A stretch of 64,000 bases of DNA from Agelas oroides (lineage: Eukaryota > Porifera > Demospongiae > Agelasida > Agelasidae): contig OX422199.1 in assembly GCA_949130485.1 (NCBI GenBank), positions 3,395,402 through 3,459,401 on the forward strand, in the 5' to 3' direction. Position 1 is the stretch's first letter; each line of letters begins with the position of its first letter. Of this stretch, positions 1 through 10,879 are shown one piece after another. The notes under the pieces were generated by a model. The model had not been told where the DNA came from. It ran no database searches and saw only the letters and a list, made by a program, of their open reading frames with translations. The position numbers and the translations under genes were made by a program.

Positions 1-290
1 CCAGCCATTGTAGCAACTTCAATTGTTGCAGTACTCCATGCTCCAGATGGCAAAGACAGTGGATAAAACATCTTTTTGTTCAAGTGTACAATACTTGTAT
101 CCATCATGAGTCAGCTATGGGTAAACAAGAATACACTACAACTATATATGGATATACAAAGCAAAGGGCATTGTTCCTATATCAACTATCTGTGGCCAAA
201 TATACACAGTCTTGTACTATTTTTGGGTATTTATGTATGGCCATATATGGAATTTTTCTGTTTGTTTGATCGCATCTAACTTCTGTGTCC
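1..290. repeat. Monomer repeat block (end of B, all of C)
   Basis: Starts inside a B-type copy of the array's monomer of about 255 bp (core CTCCAGATGGCAAAGACAG near 41) and continues through a C-type copy (GGCATTGTTCCTATATCAAC near 160). It ends in a repeat tail (GATCGCATCTAACTTCTG near 269) that is directly fused to the broken 3' end of the first collagen gene. Confidence 0.75.
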
Positions 291-1213
291 TGATCATAAT
301 GTGCTGACATGAGGTAGCCAGAGTACTCCAGAGTCCATGTTGATGGACACTGAGTTTTAGCTGGGATCATTGTGACTGCCACCCTTGTTGAAGCATAGCA
401 CACAGCACAGGGAACATTGTGCTGGACAACAGCTCTCAGTGGTCCTCCCCCTGTCTTATACTCTGCTCCATACACATTGCTGTGCCCTTGAACTCCAGGT
501 TGGTAGCTGAGATAGTCTGGATCATCAGGCATGCAGAGGTAGTTGGCTGCTCCTCCCTTATGTTGAAACCATGTTCCACCAACCCTTCCTGCATACACCA
601 GTGTTGTGCCTGTGACATTTGGACAGCTACTTTTCCCCCACCTCGTGTAGACCACTCCTCCATTCCTTGGTCCAGGAGGACCTGCTACTCCTTGGTCTCC
701 CTTCTGTCCTTGCAGTCCACGAGGACCAGGCACCCCATCTCGTCCATCTCGTCCATCTCTTCCATCTCGTCCTCGCAGCACCTCAATGTAGGGGAAGGAG
801 CCTGTGTTCACACTGTTCCCTCTACTCTGAGTGTCAGCACTCCTCTGGGGCCTGTGCAGAGCTCCAGCTACAGTGTGCGGTATAGTAGAAACATGGGGTT
901 CAAAACACAAGCAATACATCAAACATCAAATATAGTTTTTGCCCACATAGTGATCACACAACAATTAGTTAATCATACTTCAAACAACTTCAGTATAGCA
1001 GACAACAGCATAAGCACATCTGAAGTACATTTCAACACACACCCTTTACCCTTCAGTGAAAATAGAGTACTTACATTACACATAGTGAGCACAACATTAA
1101 GAGAATTTCACATCAAAAGTACATTTTAACACACAATCTTTACCATCAGGCAGTCCTTCAGCACATGCTGCAAGGACCAAAACAGTTGCAATCACCACCT
1201 TTGCCAGTTGCAT
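290..1213 (-). pseudogene. Short-chain collagen copy 1, 3' end replaced by repeat DNA
   Basis: Two-exon member of the sponge short-chain collagen family, secreted to the extracellular matrix. Exon 1 (1144-1213) encodes signal peptide MQLAKVVIATVLVLAACAEG. The donor GTAAAG joins the acceptor at 868-869, and exon 2 starts at 867. Exon 2 carries the RPQR site, 12 Gly-X-Y triplets (four GRD) and most of the ten-cysteine C-terminal domain, with an NVT glycosylation sequon just after its first cysteine. Homology stops around 290-300, after YSGYLMS. The last 50 or so residues of the family, with their final five cysteines, are missing. The frame runs on into monomer repeat and stops at 182, giving a foreign tail of about 35 residues. 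It probably cannot fold normally, so I call it a pseudogene, but its promoter and exon 1 look intact. Confidence 0.85.
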
Positions 1214-1229
1214 TCTTGTTCTTCCAGTA

Positions 1230-1420
1230 CCAGTATTGACAACTGCAACTTGTGCAACTGTCAGAATGTCAGTGAGCAACAAGTGCAGAGATTTTTATAG
1301 CAAGTTGAGGCTATGTGTGCCATATAATAAATTGGAGCTGTTGAATTTATATTATTCATAATTGTATGGTACATGCATAGTGGTTGCTGTTCTGTCAGTG
1401 TGTCAACTTGTGACATCATA
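1230..1420 (-). promoter_or_regulatory. Promoter of collagen copy 1
   Basis: TATA box TATAAAAA on the minus strand at 1292-1299, about 80 bp upstream of the ATG. It is followed by the 5'-UTR block shared by the family (GCACTTGTTGCTCACTGACA). The conserved distal block TGTCAACTTGTGACATCAT, containing the bZIP-like TGATGTCA on the minus strand, lies at 1401-1419. Confidence 0.65.
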
Positions 1421-1735
1421 GCCCATTTACAATGATGGTCATCGATCGTGAGTAAAATGTGATCTGATAACCCCAGTGCTATTGCTGTGATCTGAACCAT
1501 ATCAATCTCAGCAGCAAATGTTGGCCCACGAAAGTGGTGTACCCCTCATGGCGCTTCAGAGAAGGCCTTTCATCAACACATCATGTCTCAGTCTCACATA
1601 GCACTAAGACTGTGAGGGTCCTCAGAATCCTGTGCAGAGAAAATTTGAAGTTGTTGAATAACATTGTTGAACTTGTGGTATGATGTTTTGTTAGTGTGTC
1701 AATAAAGACCTTGGTTAAAACAAAGGGGTTATTGA
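1420..1735. other. Upstream module without gene
   Basis: Follows the distal promoter block. Similar to the module 5' of other copies (for example 8995-9225 and 13505-13830), including 'agcagcaaatgttgg' and the 'gtgtgtcaataaa' segment near 1696. No gene seen. Confidence 0.5.
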
Positions 1736-2440
1736 ACTGGTGAGTACTACTCAACTAAAAGCATCGCCTTGTCATGCATTTGAACTATATGACTCATTAG
1801 CTGTCTGTGGCCTACTGTCCCCAGCCCTTAATTGTTACAAGCTCCAGTTGGTGAAGGCAATAGTAAACCATTTGAATAAATGTATTCCTTCATGACAGCC
1901 AACTAGGGACAAATACAAAATGTGTGTATGGAGTACAAACAATGAAATTTCTACTATGACTGGAAAGTTTTCACAGACCAAAGGTAAGCCAGCTGCAAAG
2001 CAAAAGGCATTGTTCTTTATCTTGTGATGTGAACTGGAAGACTCATAAACTATCTGTGACCTATGTATCATTCCCAGCCATTGTAGCAACTTCAATTGTT
2101 GCAGTACTCCAAGCTCCAGATAGCAAAGACAGTGGATAAAACATCTTGTGTTCAAGTGTACAATACTTGGGTCCCTCATGAGCCAGCTATGGGTAAACAT
2201 GAATACACTACAAGTGCAGGGAAGTTTATGTATGTATATACAAAGCAAAAGACATTGTTCCTATGTCAACTATCTGTGGCCAAATATACATAGTCTTGTA
2301 CTATTTTTGGGGTACTCATGTATGGGATTTTTGTTCGATTGCATCTGATTTCTGTGTTCTACCATATAGTCTATCATAGTGCATATTGCAAGAAAATAGA
2401 ACTTTCCTACTATCAAGCCAATCAATCAAAAGACAACTGA
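1735..2440. repeat. Monomer repeat block A-B-C
   Basis: Three successive divergent monomers recognised by AAAAGCATCGCCTTGTCATG (A, 1758), AAAAGGCATTGTTCTTTATC (B, 2001) and AAAGACATTGTTCCTATGTC (C, 2247). The spacing is close to 245 bp. B and C each contain or follow the GTTGCAGTACTCCAAGCTCC core. Confidence 0.7.
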
Positions 2441-3075
2441 ACTACACTGTCACATACTGTAGTCCAGATGTGGCGCTACAGTATCATGGTGTGAAAGTCA
2501 CACACAAGTTGCCTAAAGGAAAAGCTTAGAGTACTGCATCACGGCTTTCCTGCATTACACAGTTGGTTGTTGGTTGTTACATGGAGGTTCTGCCACATTG
2601 TGGAGAGGTTTCTGATCCTGGCGAAGTTGATATTCCCACTAGATCATATATACGATCATATGTATGTTGTGTACACTATGCATAAATCAATCCTCTCAGT
2701 AGTACATACGATGGCTACTGTGTACCTGTGTATGGCCACTGCATTACTGCTGTAATAGCCTATTACCAAATCCTTGTTTTCCAGACCCTTGTTTGCTGTT
2801 CAACTAAATATGCACACCTGAGGACAGTACTTCAATGAATGTTGTGTTCAGCTTGCTGTTTGCCAGCAACATGTGATACTAGTCTGTAGTTTCTGTTGTA
2901 TTATCATCATCAGTTTAGACACTATCTGTGTTCATAGATACCTGACTCCACTACACTGTCTATGAGAATTGCCTGTAACATGATAGTGAGAAAAAATCTT
3001 GCACAACAGCTAAGAATACAGCCTAGGAGAATCTATATTTGAGCACAAGAATACATTTCAACACACAACTTATAC
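2440..3075. repeat. P module (repeated intergenic unit)
   Basis: Intergenic module found downstream of C monomers and ending at a relict first exon. It includes the 'ggcttttcctgcattacaca' segment, the palindrome ATCATATGTATGATCAT-like stretch near 2643-2660 and 'cacacctgaggacagtactt'. Related copies lie at 19740-20100, 29740-30440, 34440-34880, 49390-49910 and 59260-59690. No coding gene. Confidence 0.6.
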
Positions 3076-3134
3076 CTTCAGGCAGCCTTTCTGCTCATGC
3101 TACAAGGACCAAATACCACCTTTTCCAGTAGCAT
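3076..3134 (-). pseudogene. Relict signal-peptide exon (59-nt type)
   Basis: Degenerate copy of the collagen first exon. CAT at 3132-3134 would be the start codon, and the donor GTATAA follows 3076. It is 11 nt shorter than the 70-nt exon, so the frame is lost (MLLEKVVFGPCSMSRKAA then stop). A TATA-like TTTATATAA lies at about 3220 and an ACGTCA-type site at about 3255. There is no second exon downstream before copy 1. Confidence 0.7.
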
Positions 3135-4138
3135 TCTTGTTATTCCTGCACCAGTGCTGTGGAATAGTTTGATATGAGACAACTTGCAACTTGTGCAACT
3201 GTCAGAATGTCAAGTGCAGCAATTTATATAACCCATTCAAAAATAATTATGCTACGTCAGTTAGTAATATTCATAGTTGTATTGATAGATGCATTGCGTG
3301 ATATATGTCAACTTGTGACATCAATGACATATGTAGTAAACATGTACCAGTCATACTGTGGTACACTTGATAGCTGTATTAAACCCCTTGGGTAGCAGAT
3401 CTTTGTTCAATTTTTGGCCACTGAAGGTGGCACTTTTGAGAAAGCTGTCCATCTTGCTTATAACCAACACACCATGCTGCTCTTTAGCCTAACATGACAT
3501 GATGACTGCACCTGTTCATACATAGATAATCCCACCCTATCCTGTTACAGCATGGAATTAATGGCATGTCTAACTGTACATCTATACATTTCTATGACCT
3601 CGAAGTCTTGTGTTTACCGTGATATCAGTTATTGTCATATGCAACATACCAAGGCAAGGTGAACTATTCATAATCTGAAACACATCTTCCATCTTCCACA
3701 AAATAGACACTGTGCTGGCTCATATATTGTCATTTCCTCAAGCACTTCATTTGATGTACAAACTGGGCAGATATATTCTACTTCTCCTCCCAGCTGTGAG
3801 TGAATAATCAAACGACGCCATTATTTCGGCATCTGTTTTTCACTCATTTTTGTTCATTGGCAACAGGGGAAACTTCTGCCAGAAGCACAAGCATATTCAG
3901 ACTACCATGCAGTTCAGAGAGCTTTCTAGCTTCATTGTTAACTTGTTATACATGTACAAGTTATATGCCCCCGAGTGTACCTGGCAATATAGTGTGTTTA
4001 ATATTGGAATATGCTTTAATGTATCAGGCATCTTGTATAAAAAAGCATGATCAGTTCACTCAGCATTGGCAAGTACACACTATTGCCTCAAAATTACACT
4101 CAATATTATAGTAATTCCCCAAAGTAATTAATGTCTTC
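3135..4138. repeat. Q module (repeated intergenic unit)
   Basis: Runs from the relict promoter to the 3' end of the next collagen. It contains the distal block TGTCAACTTGTGACATCA near 3306, the 'gtaaacatgtaccagtcata' segment, 'gcagatctttgttcaatttt', and the 3' flank of copy 2 ('cagcattggcaagtac'). Homologues lie at 20165-20524, 30500-31460, 44520-45470, 50172-50830 and 60980-61470. No gene. Confidence 0.6.
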
Positions 4139-4141
4139 TCT

Positions 4142-5223
4142 CTATGTACAAACTGCACAGGTGAGTTCTTTCTGTGGATCATAAGGTGGACACAACATTC
4201 CTTTGCAGCTGGCTTCAACATGGTAAAGCAAAGCACCATCTGTATTAGAAGCACTACCTGGTACTGAGTCTGGGATTGTGTCAACACACTCATAGATGGT
4301 GTGACAATGATTATAATACCCTGACATGAGCCATGTGGATGGACACTGAGTTGTAGCTGGGATCATTGTGACTGCCACCTTTGTTGACACATAGCACACA
4401 GCACAGGGAACATTGTGCTGGCTAACAGCTCGGAGTGGTCCTCCCCGTGTGCTGTGCTCTGCTCCATACACATAGCTATACCCTTGAACTCCGGGTGTGT
4501 AGCTGAGATAGTCTGGATCATTATCCGGCATGCAGAGGTAATTGGCTGCTCCTCCCTTATGGTTCCACCACGTTCCACCAGCCCTCCCTGTATACATTAG
4601 CATGGTACCTGAGACACTTGGACAACTGCTTTTCCCCCACCGTGTGTAGACCACCACTCCAATCCTTGGTCCAGGAGGACCTGCTACTCCTTGGTCTCCT
4701 CTCTGTCCTTGTAGTCCACGGGGACCAGGCACCCCATCTCGTCCATCTCTTCCTCGCAGCACCTCAATGTAGGGGAGGGAGCTTGTGTTCACACTGTCCT
4801 CTCCACTCTGAGTGTCAGCACTTCTCTGGGACCTGTGCAGAGCTTTAGCTATAAAATGCAGTGTAGAATTACTGTAACATTGGGTTCAAAACAAAAGCAA
4901 TACATCACGCACGATCTTTCCGTAACAAGTATTTTGAGTAATTGTGCATGGCTATAACTTTACTTCCATCTTGAGAACTTATGAGCAAAATACAGTTAGT
5001 AATCTTATACTGCAGTCACTTTAGTACCACAGTCAAGGTGGTGAAGATAGTAATGTCGAACATTTTGCCATGTACCGTCTAAAGCTAATATCCACATCTG
5101 AAGGTGTACAGCCTCACTTCTGGAGTACATTTCAACACACACCCTTTACCTTCAGGCATGCAGCCCTTCTGCACACGCTGCAAGAACCAGGGCACTTGTA
5201 ATCGCCACCTTTGCCAGTTGCAT
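4142..5223 (-). pseudogene. Short-chain collagen copy 2, frameshifted
   Basis: Family member with exon 2 at 4142-4848 and exon 1 at 5150-5223. Exon 1 is 74 nt rather than 70. Four extra bases near 5156-5159 change the frame, so translation reads AEGLHA then stop before the donor. Exon 2 itself is open: ten Gly-X-Y triplets (the fewest in the array), an RGD across the GQR-GDQ boundary, and the C-terminal domain. It lacks about seven residues between CPSTW and LMS, has an extra residue in PDNDPDY, and loses the terminal lysine. Normal splicing from this exon 1 cannot give the protein. A different first exon would be required, so I call it a pseudogene. Its upstream region is cut at 5343 by unrelated sequence, removing the distal promoter block although the TATA box (5321-5328) remains. 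Confidence 0.8.
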
Positions 5224-5342
5224 TTTTGTTCTTCCTGCACTAGTACTGTGGAATAGTTTGGTATGAGACAACTGCAACTTGTGCACCTGTCAGACTGTCA
5301 GCGAGCAACAAGTGCAGTGATTTTTATAGCCAGTTGAGGTAT

Positions 5343-6300
5343 TAAGGCCCGTCACTCGGCGGAGGTTAACGAAACGTAAACCTGGGTTACAGTCAGGACC
5401 AGGGTTACTCCTAGTTTCAGGGTTAAGGTTTGCTTTAGGGAAATCTTGCTTTTCCTAATTTTAAAAAGGGTTTTAGTAGCTCATTAATATATTCATGAAC
5501 CCAAATTGCCACTGATGGACGCATCTACACGCTCACTGTAGGTAGCGTCCTAACCACCAATGTATCTCAAATCAGTCTGTGCCAGCTTTTGTTCAGAGCT
5601 ACTCCCAAAGTCAGGCTAGACTCATGTTTGTCACTACTCTTGGAAAGGACAACTTTGACTGCACCAAAATCAATGCACATTTCAAAAAATTCACAGCTTG
5701 TCTATGGGAGGGGCTCATTCACGAGTGGAAGCAAGAAGTATTACTACCCCACCTCTCCCCCTTATGTCGCTAAACAACTCACGGCTCTGTTCCACATACA
5801 ACCACTCTTCAGCGTTCTTGTGTACTGCAGCGTAGTACCATTGCGCATTCTAGTTAAAGCCCAGCCCAGCACTCGAAGCACCGGGCCACGGTCACCTACT
5901 AGGCTTGGCATACGATCGCAAGACCTGGGCCTACCCAATGAGTATAGTCTTGGCCACTGTGGCCTTTCTGCTGCTTCTAGACACAAGCTTGCTTTCACAA
6001 GCAGGCATTACGCACTACTCACAGCTACTAACACTACAGCACTCTACTTTTTTTTTTAAGTCGATCTAAGCTTATCTTCAAAGTTCCGACCACCACATGA
6101 GGGGTTCCGCCAGGCCACATCTTAACTAACTTAATTATAAACTGATTATAGAATGCCGACAAGAAACGGGGAAAATCCCCAATTTTACGGACAGTGAACG
6201 GATGAAGACTCCCAAAACTGACTATTCACTACAAGTTTCAGAAGACAAAGAAGTCTATCAGCTTGGATTCCAGGTTTGTTGACCTTGAAAATACAGGGCT
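5343..6300. other. Non-array sequence, no gene recognised
   Basis: Begins abruptly after the TATA region of copy 2 (junction near 5343) with sequence not found elsewhere in the window. It includes a 'gggttac' rich stretch, a possible tRNA-like repeat on the minus strand near 5880-5990 (GTGGCCAAGACT followed by AGGTCTTGCGATCG) and poly-T at 6048-6057. Open frames here show no recognisable domain. Confidence 0.4.
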
Positions 6301-7038
6301 CCGTGCCACCTTGAAATTGATATTCCCACTGATTGCACTGGCATACATCTGTCACTCTCCACAATCATGCATAAAGGCCCACCTCCTTTCATGTGCCACC
6401 TTAAACTGATGAATAATATATTCTCAGTTGTATGATGTCATATGCCAATGGTTGATGTTCTGTCAATGTGTCAACTGGTGACATCATAGTACCGGGGGTA
6501 TATAGTAAAGGTACACATACTGTGATGAGATAACCTCATAAGTGGGTAGTAGTCTTGCTGTGTTGCATTGCCCTGAACATTTTCACGTGTCAATCTTTAT
6601 CTACAGTATTGCAATCTCTCATAAACATGGGCAATGAACTTCATTGCTCCACAAAAGAGAGGAGTGGGCATATTTTCTAGAGTTTGACATGGTATTTTAC
6701 TTGAATTACACCTCACCACCAATAGTTTAGTCCATACAATGACAGTCACTGCAATTTCTCTCTTCTCATGGGCTACCGGTATAGCAGCAAATACTGCCTG
6801 CCCATATGGGATTGCTACCTTTTTTTACTGCACTATTCCTGTTTTACATAACATTTACTACATCGTAAATAGGTGGGTGGTACTTTCGAGAGAAAAGGGC
6901 CTTTTGCAACTAACTTTTGATTGGGTGGGCTTATTTTTGGGAGGTGACAACATGAATCACATTGCATAGAGCAATCATTACTGTTGTCATGTTGGTATGT
7001 ATGTACTATGACAGTTGAACCCAAGCCGACTGTCTGTG
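6300..7038. repeat. Duplicated intergenic segment
   Basis: About 6310-6740 matches 15350-15730 (shared 'gtagtcttgctgtgttgcat', 'gcatattttc' and others). About 6869-6970 matches 38207-38300 and 62403-62505 (shared 'gacaacatgaatca'). No coding gene is visible. Confidence 0.5.
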
Positions 7039-7413
7039 TTATCATACATCTAACTCATGCAAATTTATAGGAGTCAATGGGGAAGCCTTGCAGCTGCATG
7101 CAGCTTATGAAAAGCCGTATTTTCTATTGCAAGCCACACAAGAATCATTATCAGTACTATGAGTTGTATGAGCATCTGTATCAGTAGTAAAAGTCACACG
7201 GGAATCCGTATCAGGTACTGCCAATCACACACACTGTGTCTGAATGTACAATGAAATTGAAGGTTCATATTTTATCACCTTGGTACAAAACTATACCGGG
7301 AAATATCACTTCTTTGTTGCTGTCTGTATTGTTACTCGTGCTGCGCACTCGTAGCAATACAGACAGCAACAAACTTGTGATATTTTCCAGTATAGCTTTG
7401 TACTATGGTGCTA
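7039..7413. mobile_element. Foldback MITE, copy F1
   Basis: Begins TTATCATAC. It has two or three degenerate internal repeats of about 30 bp containing 'ATCCGTATCAG', and ends in a near-perfect palindrome at about 7282-7411 whose arms carry GCTATAC and TTTGTTGCTGTCTGTATTG. A second copy in opposite orientation lies at 18937-19292. It is non-coding. The last bases (GGTGCTAC rather than GGTGATAA) are diverged. Confidence 0.7.
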
Positions 7414-7757
7414 CTTCTACATTTTATTTCAGCTGTGTAGGGTCTTGTTGTCGGTGCAGATTGCTAGGACATTCTTTGGTGACCCCTATATATTTCTGGA
7501 CAATTTTCACTGTATAGATTCAGTCCCAAATACAAAATCTTGAATTTCTGTCGCTGCGAACCGCTCACCAAAGTTACTTGCAGCCAGTGCTTGTCAGTGT
7601 GAAATTCCCGAGAACAGTAAAGAACATTTTATTGCCTCAAAATTGCACTCAACATTGTTGTGCATTACTTCACAAAAAGAAATCCATGTAAAAAAAAAAA
7701 AAGGCGTTATGTAAAAAAATACCACAAAGTAATACCTACTGCATGGGTTAATACTCT
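7414..7757. other. 3' flank of collagen copy 3
   Basis: Non-coding. Contains poly-A at 7690-7702 and the 3'-UTR homologous block ('attgcctcaaaattgcactc') shared by the array. No additional gene. Confidence 0.5.
7628..7633 (-). terminator. Candidate polyadenylation signal AATAAA of copy 3
   Basis: AATAAA on the minus strand, about 125 bp past the stop codon of copy 3. At the homologous place other copies have altered hexamers (for example AATAGT at copies 2 and 7, AATAGA at copy 4), so only copy 3 keeps the canonical form here. Confidence 0.45.
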
Positions 7758-8802
7758 CTACTTGGTACAAACTGCACAGGTAAGTTCTTTCTGTGGATCA
7801 TAAGGTGGGCACAGCATTCCATTGCAGCTGGCTTCAACATGGTAAAAAGAAGCACCATCTGTACTAGAAGCACTACCTGGTACTGAGTCTGGGTTCTTGT
7901 CAACACACTCATACATGGTGCGATGGAGGGTATATCCTTCTGACATGAGGTAGCCAGAGTACTCCAAAGTCCAATTTGATGGACACCGAGTTTTAGCTGG
8001 GATCATGGTGACTGCCACCCTTGTTGAAGCATAGCATACAGCACAGGGGACATTGTGCTGGTTAACAGCTCTCAGTGGCATTCCATTTGTTGCATACTCT
8101 ACTCCATACACATAGCTTGATCTTTGAACACGAGATGTGTAGCTGAGATAGTCTGGATCATCCGGCATGCACAGATAGTTGGCTGCTCCTCCCTTATGCT
8201 GCCACCACATTCCACCAGCCTTCCCTGCATACACCAGTGTGGTGCCTGAGACACTTGGACAGCTAGTTTTCCCCCACCTTGTGTACACCACCCCTCCATT
8301 TCTTGGTCCAGGGGTACCTGCTACCCCTTGATCTCCCCTCTGTCCTTGTGATCCACGAGGACCAGGCACCCCATCTCGTCCATCCCTTCCATCTCGTCCT
8401 CTTAGCACCTCAATATAAGGGAAGGAGCTTGTGTTCACACTGTTCCCTCCACTCTGACTGTCAGTACTCCTCTGGGGCCTGTGCAGAGCTCCTGCTACAG
8501 TGTGCAGTATGGTAGAAAGATTAAAACATGAGAAATTTATCAAATATCCCTGCTAGTGGAAAATACAGTGAATCATATATGGTTAAAATACTCCCCACAT
8601 AGTGAACACACAACAATTAGTTAATTGTACTGCAAACAACGTTGGTGTAGCAGACAACAGTTTGAGGAAATTGACATCAAAACTAAATTTGTTATGTCAC
8701 AATTTGAATACATTTCAACGCACAACCTTTACCTTCAGGCAGCCCTTCAGCACATGCTGCAAGGACCAAAGCACTTGCAATCACCACCTTTGCCAGTTGC
8801 AT
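7758..8802 (-). CDS. Short-chain collagen C4-like protein, copy 3
   Basis: Secreted small collagen of the extracellular matrix, 268 residues. Exon 1 (8733-8802) encodes signal peptide MQLAKVVIASALVLAACAEG. The intron is 8495-8732 (GTAAAGG...CTGTAG) and exon 2 is 7758-8494. Residues 29-32 (RPQR) fit a minimal furin site. Residues 56-88 are 11 Gly-X-Y triplets starting with three GRD, and GQR-GDQ creates an RGD at 76-78. Residues 89-268 form the C-terminal domain with ten cysteines (SC, YLC, PCAVC, RCP, YEC, SCN, LCPP, TCAVC). In known short-chain collagens this domain resembles collagen IV NC1 and is expected to drive trimerisation. The variable loop between YLMS and MYEC reads EGYTLHRT. The sequon seen in some paralogues is lost here (SVS). 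No disabling change seen. The binding partner is unknown. Confidence 0.9.
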
Positions 8803-8829
8803 TCTTGTTCTTCCTGCACCAGTGCTGTG

Positions 8830-8995
8830 GAATAGTTTGATATGAGACAACTGTAACTTGTGCAACTGTCAGAATGTCAGTGAGCAACAAGTGCAGAGAT
8901 TTTTATAGCCAGTTGAGGGTACGTCATGTAAGCTGTTGAATAATATTCACACAGTGGTTGGTGTTCTGTCAATGTGTCAACTGATGACATCATCC
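8830..8995 (-). promoter_or_regulatory. Promoter of collagen copy 3
   Basis: TATAAAAA at 8900-8907 (minus), about 100 bp upstream of the ATG. A CRE-like ACGTCA lies at 8921-8926. The distal block TGTCAACTGATGACATCAT ends near 8993. The order and spacing are the same as at copies 4, 5, 7, 9 and 12. Confidence 0.65.
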
Positions 8996-9225
8996 CACAC
9001 AGTGATAGTGCATCCATTGTCAATGTTCTGGAGTAAGAGTTGATGTAATCTGATAACCTCAGTGCTGTTGCTGTGATATTCTGATCTGAACCAAGTCTCT
9101 ATCAGTAATGCAGTTTAGACATTACTGGTGCATGCATAACTGCATTACCACTCTCAGCAGCAGATGTTTGCTGTTGGTCTACGAAAGCAGATTTGTGTGT
9201 CAATAAGCTACTCAGTCTAATGACC
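8996..9225. other. Upstream module of copy 3
   Basis: Gene-free module shared with 56746-56870 and 13505-13700 ('agtgatagtgcatcc', 'gaaccaagtctctatcagta'). It lacks the Tourist-like MITE present at this site in copies 4, 5, 7 and 9, and so serves as an empty-site comparison. Confidence 0.5.
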
Positions 9226-9957
9226 TTGGTGTAGTTACAGTTTTAGAAATGTTGAGTCTACACAACAAATGGCATTCCCTTGTCGTGCATGTGAACTATA
9301 AGATTGATTAACTGTCCGTGCATGGCCTACTGTATATATATTCTCCAGCTCTTAACTCTTATTGTTGCGCAATGCTCCAAGTTCCAGATGGCGAAGGCAG
9401 TTGTAAATAATTATATCCCTTCATGTGTGACAGCCAGCTGTGACCATATACAAAGGGCATGCATGGACAAATAAATGAATTTGCTACTAGGACTGGAAAC
9501 TTTACTTAGTTGGATGCTGTAGTAGGCCATTCTATCGTTAATTTCTAATTTTTAAATTTGATACATCGAAGACCAAAGTTAAGCACAATGCAAATAAATG
9601 GCATTGTTACTTTATCTTATCATGTGAACTGGAAGGCTCATAAACTGTTTGTGGCCTATGTACCATTCCCAGGCCTTATAGCAACTTTACTTGTTGCAGT
9701 ACTCCAAGCTCTAGATGGCAATGACAGTGGATAAAACATCTTTTGTTCAAGTGCACAATACGTATATGAGCCAGCCATGCTAATACAAAGCACATGAATA
9801 CACTACTGTAACAAGTGAAAGGAGTTTGTATATACAAAGCAGAAGGGCATTGTTCCTATGTCAACTATCTGTGGTCAATTCAAATATACACCGTCTTGTA
9901 CGATTTTAGTGTATGGCCACATGTGGCATTTGTGATTGCATATTGCAAGAAAATACA
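9225..9957. repeat. Monomer repeat block A-B-C
   Basis: A (AATGGCATTCCCTTGTCGTG, 9267), B (AAATGGCATTGTTACTTTAT, 9595) and C (AAGGGCATTGTTCCTATGTC, 9841). Each carries the TGTTGCA...CTCCAAGCTC core in degraded form. Confidence 0.65.
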
Positions 9958-10014
9958 TACTATCGAACGATGTACAAGCTTGTACATCATTCGATAGTAC
10001 ATCGTTCGATAGTA
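9958..10014. repeat. Hairpin with third arm copy
   Basis: Arms of 21 bp at 9958-9978 and 9979-9999 are inverted copies with one mismatch (TACTATCGAACGATGTACAA). A further direct copy of the right arm (CATCGTTCGATAGTA) follows at 10000-10014. The same structure is found at 29341-29397 and 48992-49047, while other units have only the single left arm. Confidence 0.8.
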
Positions 10015-10380
10015 TACTATTTCATTTCTCAAGCTAGGTAACACATGCAAGCAAGGCCCAACAAACAGCTCCTTGGCTAGGGGATGGAAGTGGCACAGAA
10101 AGTCACAAACATCTACTCTGAGGTCTTTTTGCATTCCCACATTGACTTTAAACATTTATGGCTCCCCAACCCACCTTCAACCTCAGACCCAGACCAAAAA
10201 ACTAATTGGCCTTGTCTCAGCTTACCTAGCTTGAAAAGTGTTTATTAGAAGTCACTAGTTGTCTAGACTCACGACAGCATAGCTTGCTCATTTTTGCCGG
10301 ATTGCATTGTCTTGGTGGCTAGACTTTACAGTAGAATGTGAAAGTTAGATGCAAACTTCCACATATACAGTATGTACACT
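10015..10380. other. Intergenic, no gene
   Basis: Shares 'ccaacaaacag' and 'aagtggcacagaaagtcaca' segments with 29430-29590 and 49080-49260. No coding feature recognised. Confidence 0.4.
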
Positions 10381-10860
10381 TCCCAGCCCTCAACTTTAAG
10401 TGTTGCATTACTCTGATCTTCAGATACGTAGCAAAGGCAAATTAAATCTTATGTTCAATATCCCTTCGTGACAGCCAACTAGGGACAAACCCAAAGTGCA
10501 TGTATGCAGTACAAACAATGAAATTGCCACTAGGACTAGGAAGTTTACTTACATCAAAGTTAAGCACAATGCAAAGCAAAAGGCACTGTTCTTTATCGTG
10601 GTCATGTGAACTGGATAACTCATATACTCTCTGTGGCCTTGTAGCAACTTCAATTGTTGCAGTACTCCAAGCTCCACATATCAAAGACAGTGGATAAAAC
10701 ATCAAGTGTACAATAGTTATACCCCTCATGAGCCATTTATGGGTAAAATACAAAGCACATGAATACAATACAAACAACATTATGCAAGTGTATACAAAGT
10801 AAAAGGGCATCGTTCCAATGTCAACGTGAACTACCTGTGGCCAAATGTCAGTTCCTTGGC
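10380..10860. repeat. Monomer repeat block
   Basis: Two divergent monomers (markers AAAAGGCACTGTTCTTTATC at 10577 and AAAAGGGCATCGTTCCAATG at 10801), with the GTTGCAGTACTCCAAGCTCC core near 10656. Confidence 0.6.
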
Positions 10861-10879
10861 CTTGCAGTGCAATATAATG

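Noticed and set aside
436-663. Shifted-frame minus-strand ORFs inside exon 2 (also near 25661, 31726, 55847)
   Set aside because: Frame shadows of the collagen genes. They recur in each copy only because the DNA is duplicated.
419-1129. Long plus-strand frames opposite collagen exon 2 (also near 16508, 22662, 40105)
   Set aside because: They are the antisense of the collagen exons. The Gly-rich codons give open Ser/Pro/Leu frames on the other strand. No start context or domain.
5880-5990. Possible tRNA gene or SINE on the minus strand
   Set aside because: The A- and B-box matches are partial and no cloverleaf forms. Left as a low-confidence note only.
7282-7411. Palindrome considered as a transcription terminator or microRNA gene
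   Set aside because: It is part of a MITE with a second copy at 18937-19080. There is no sign of a conserved short RNA.
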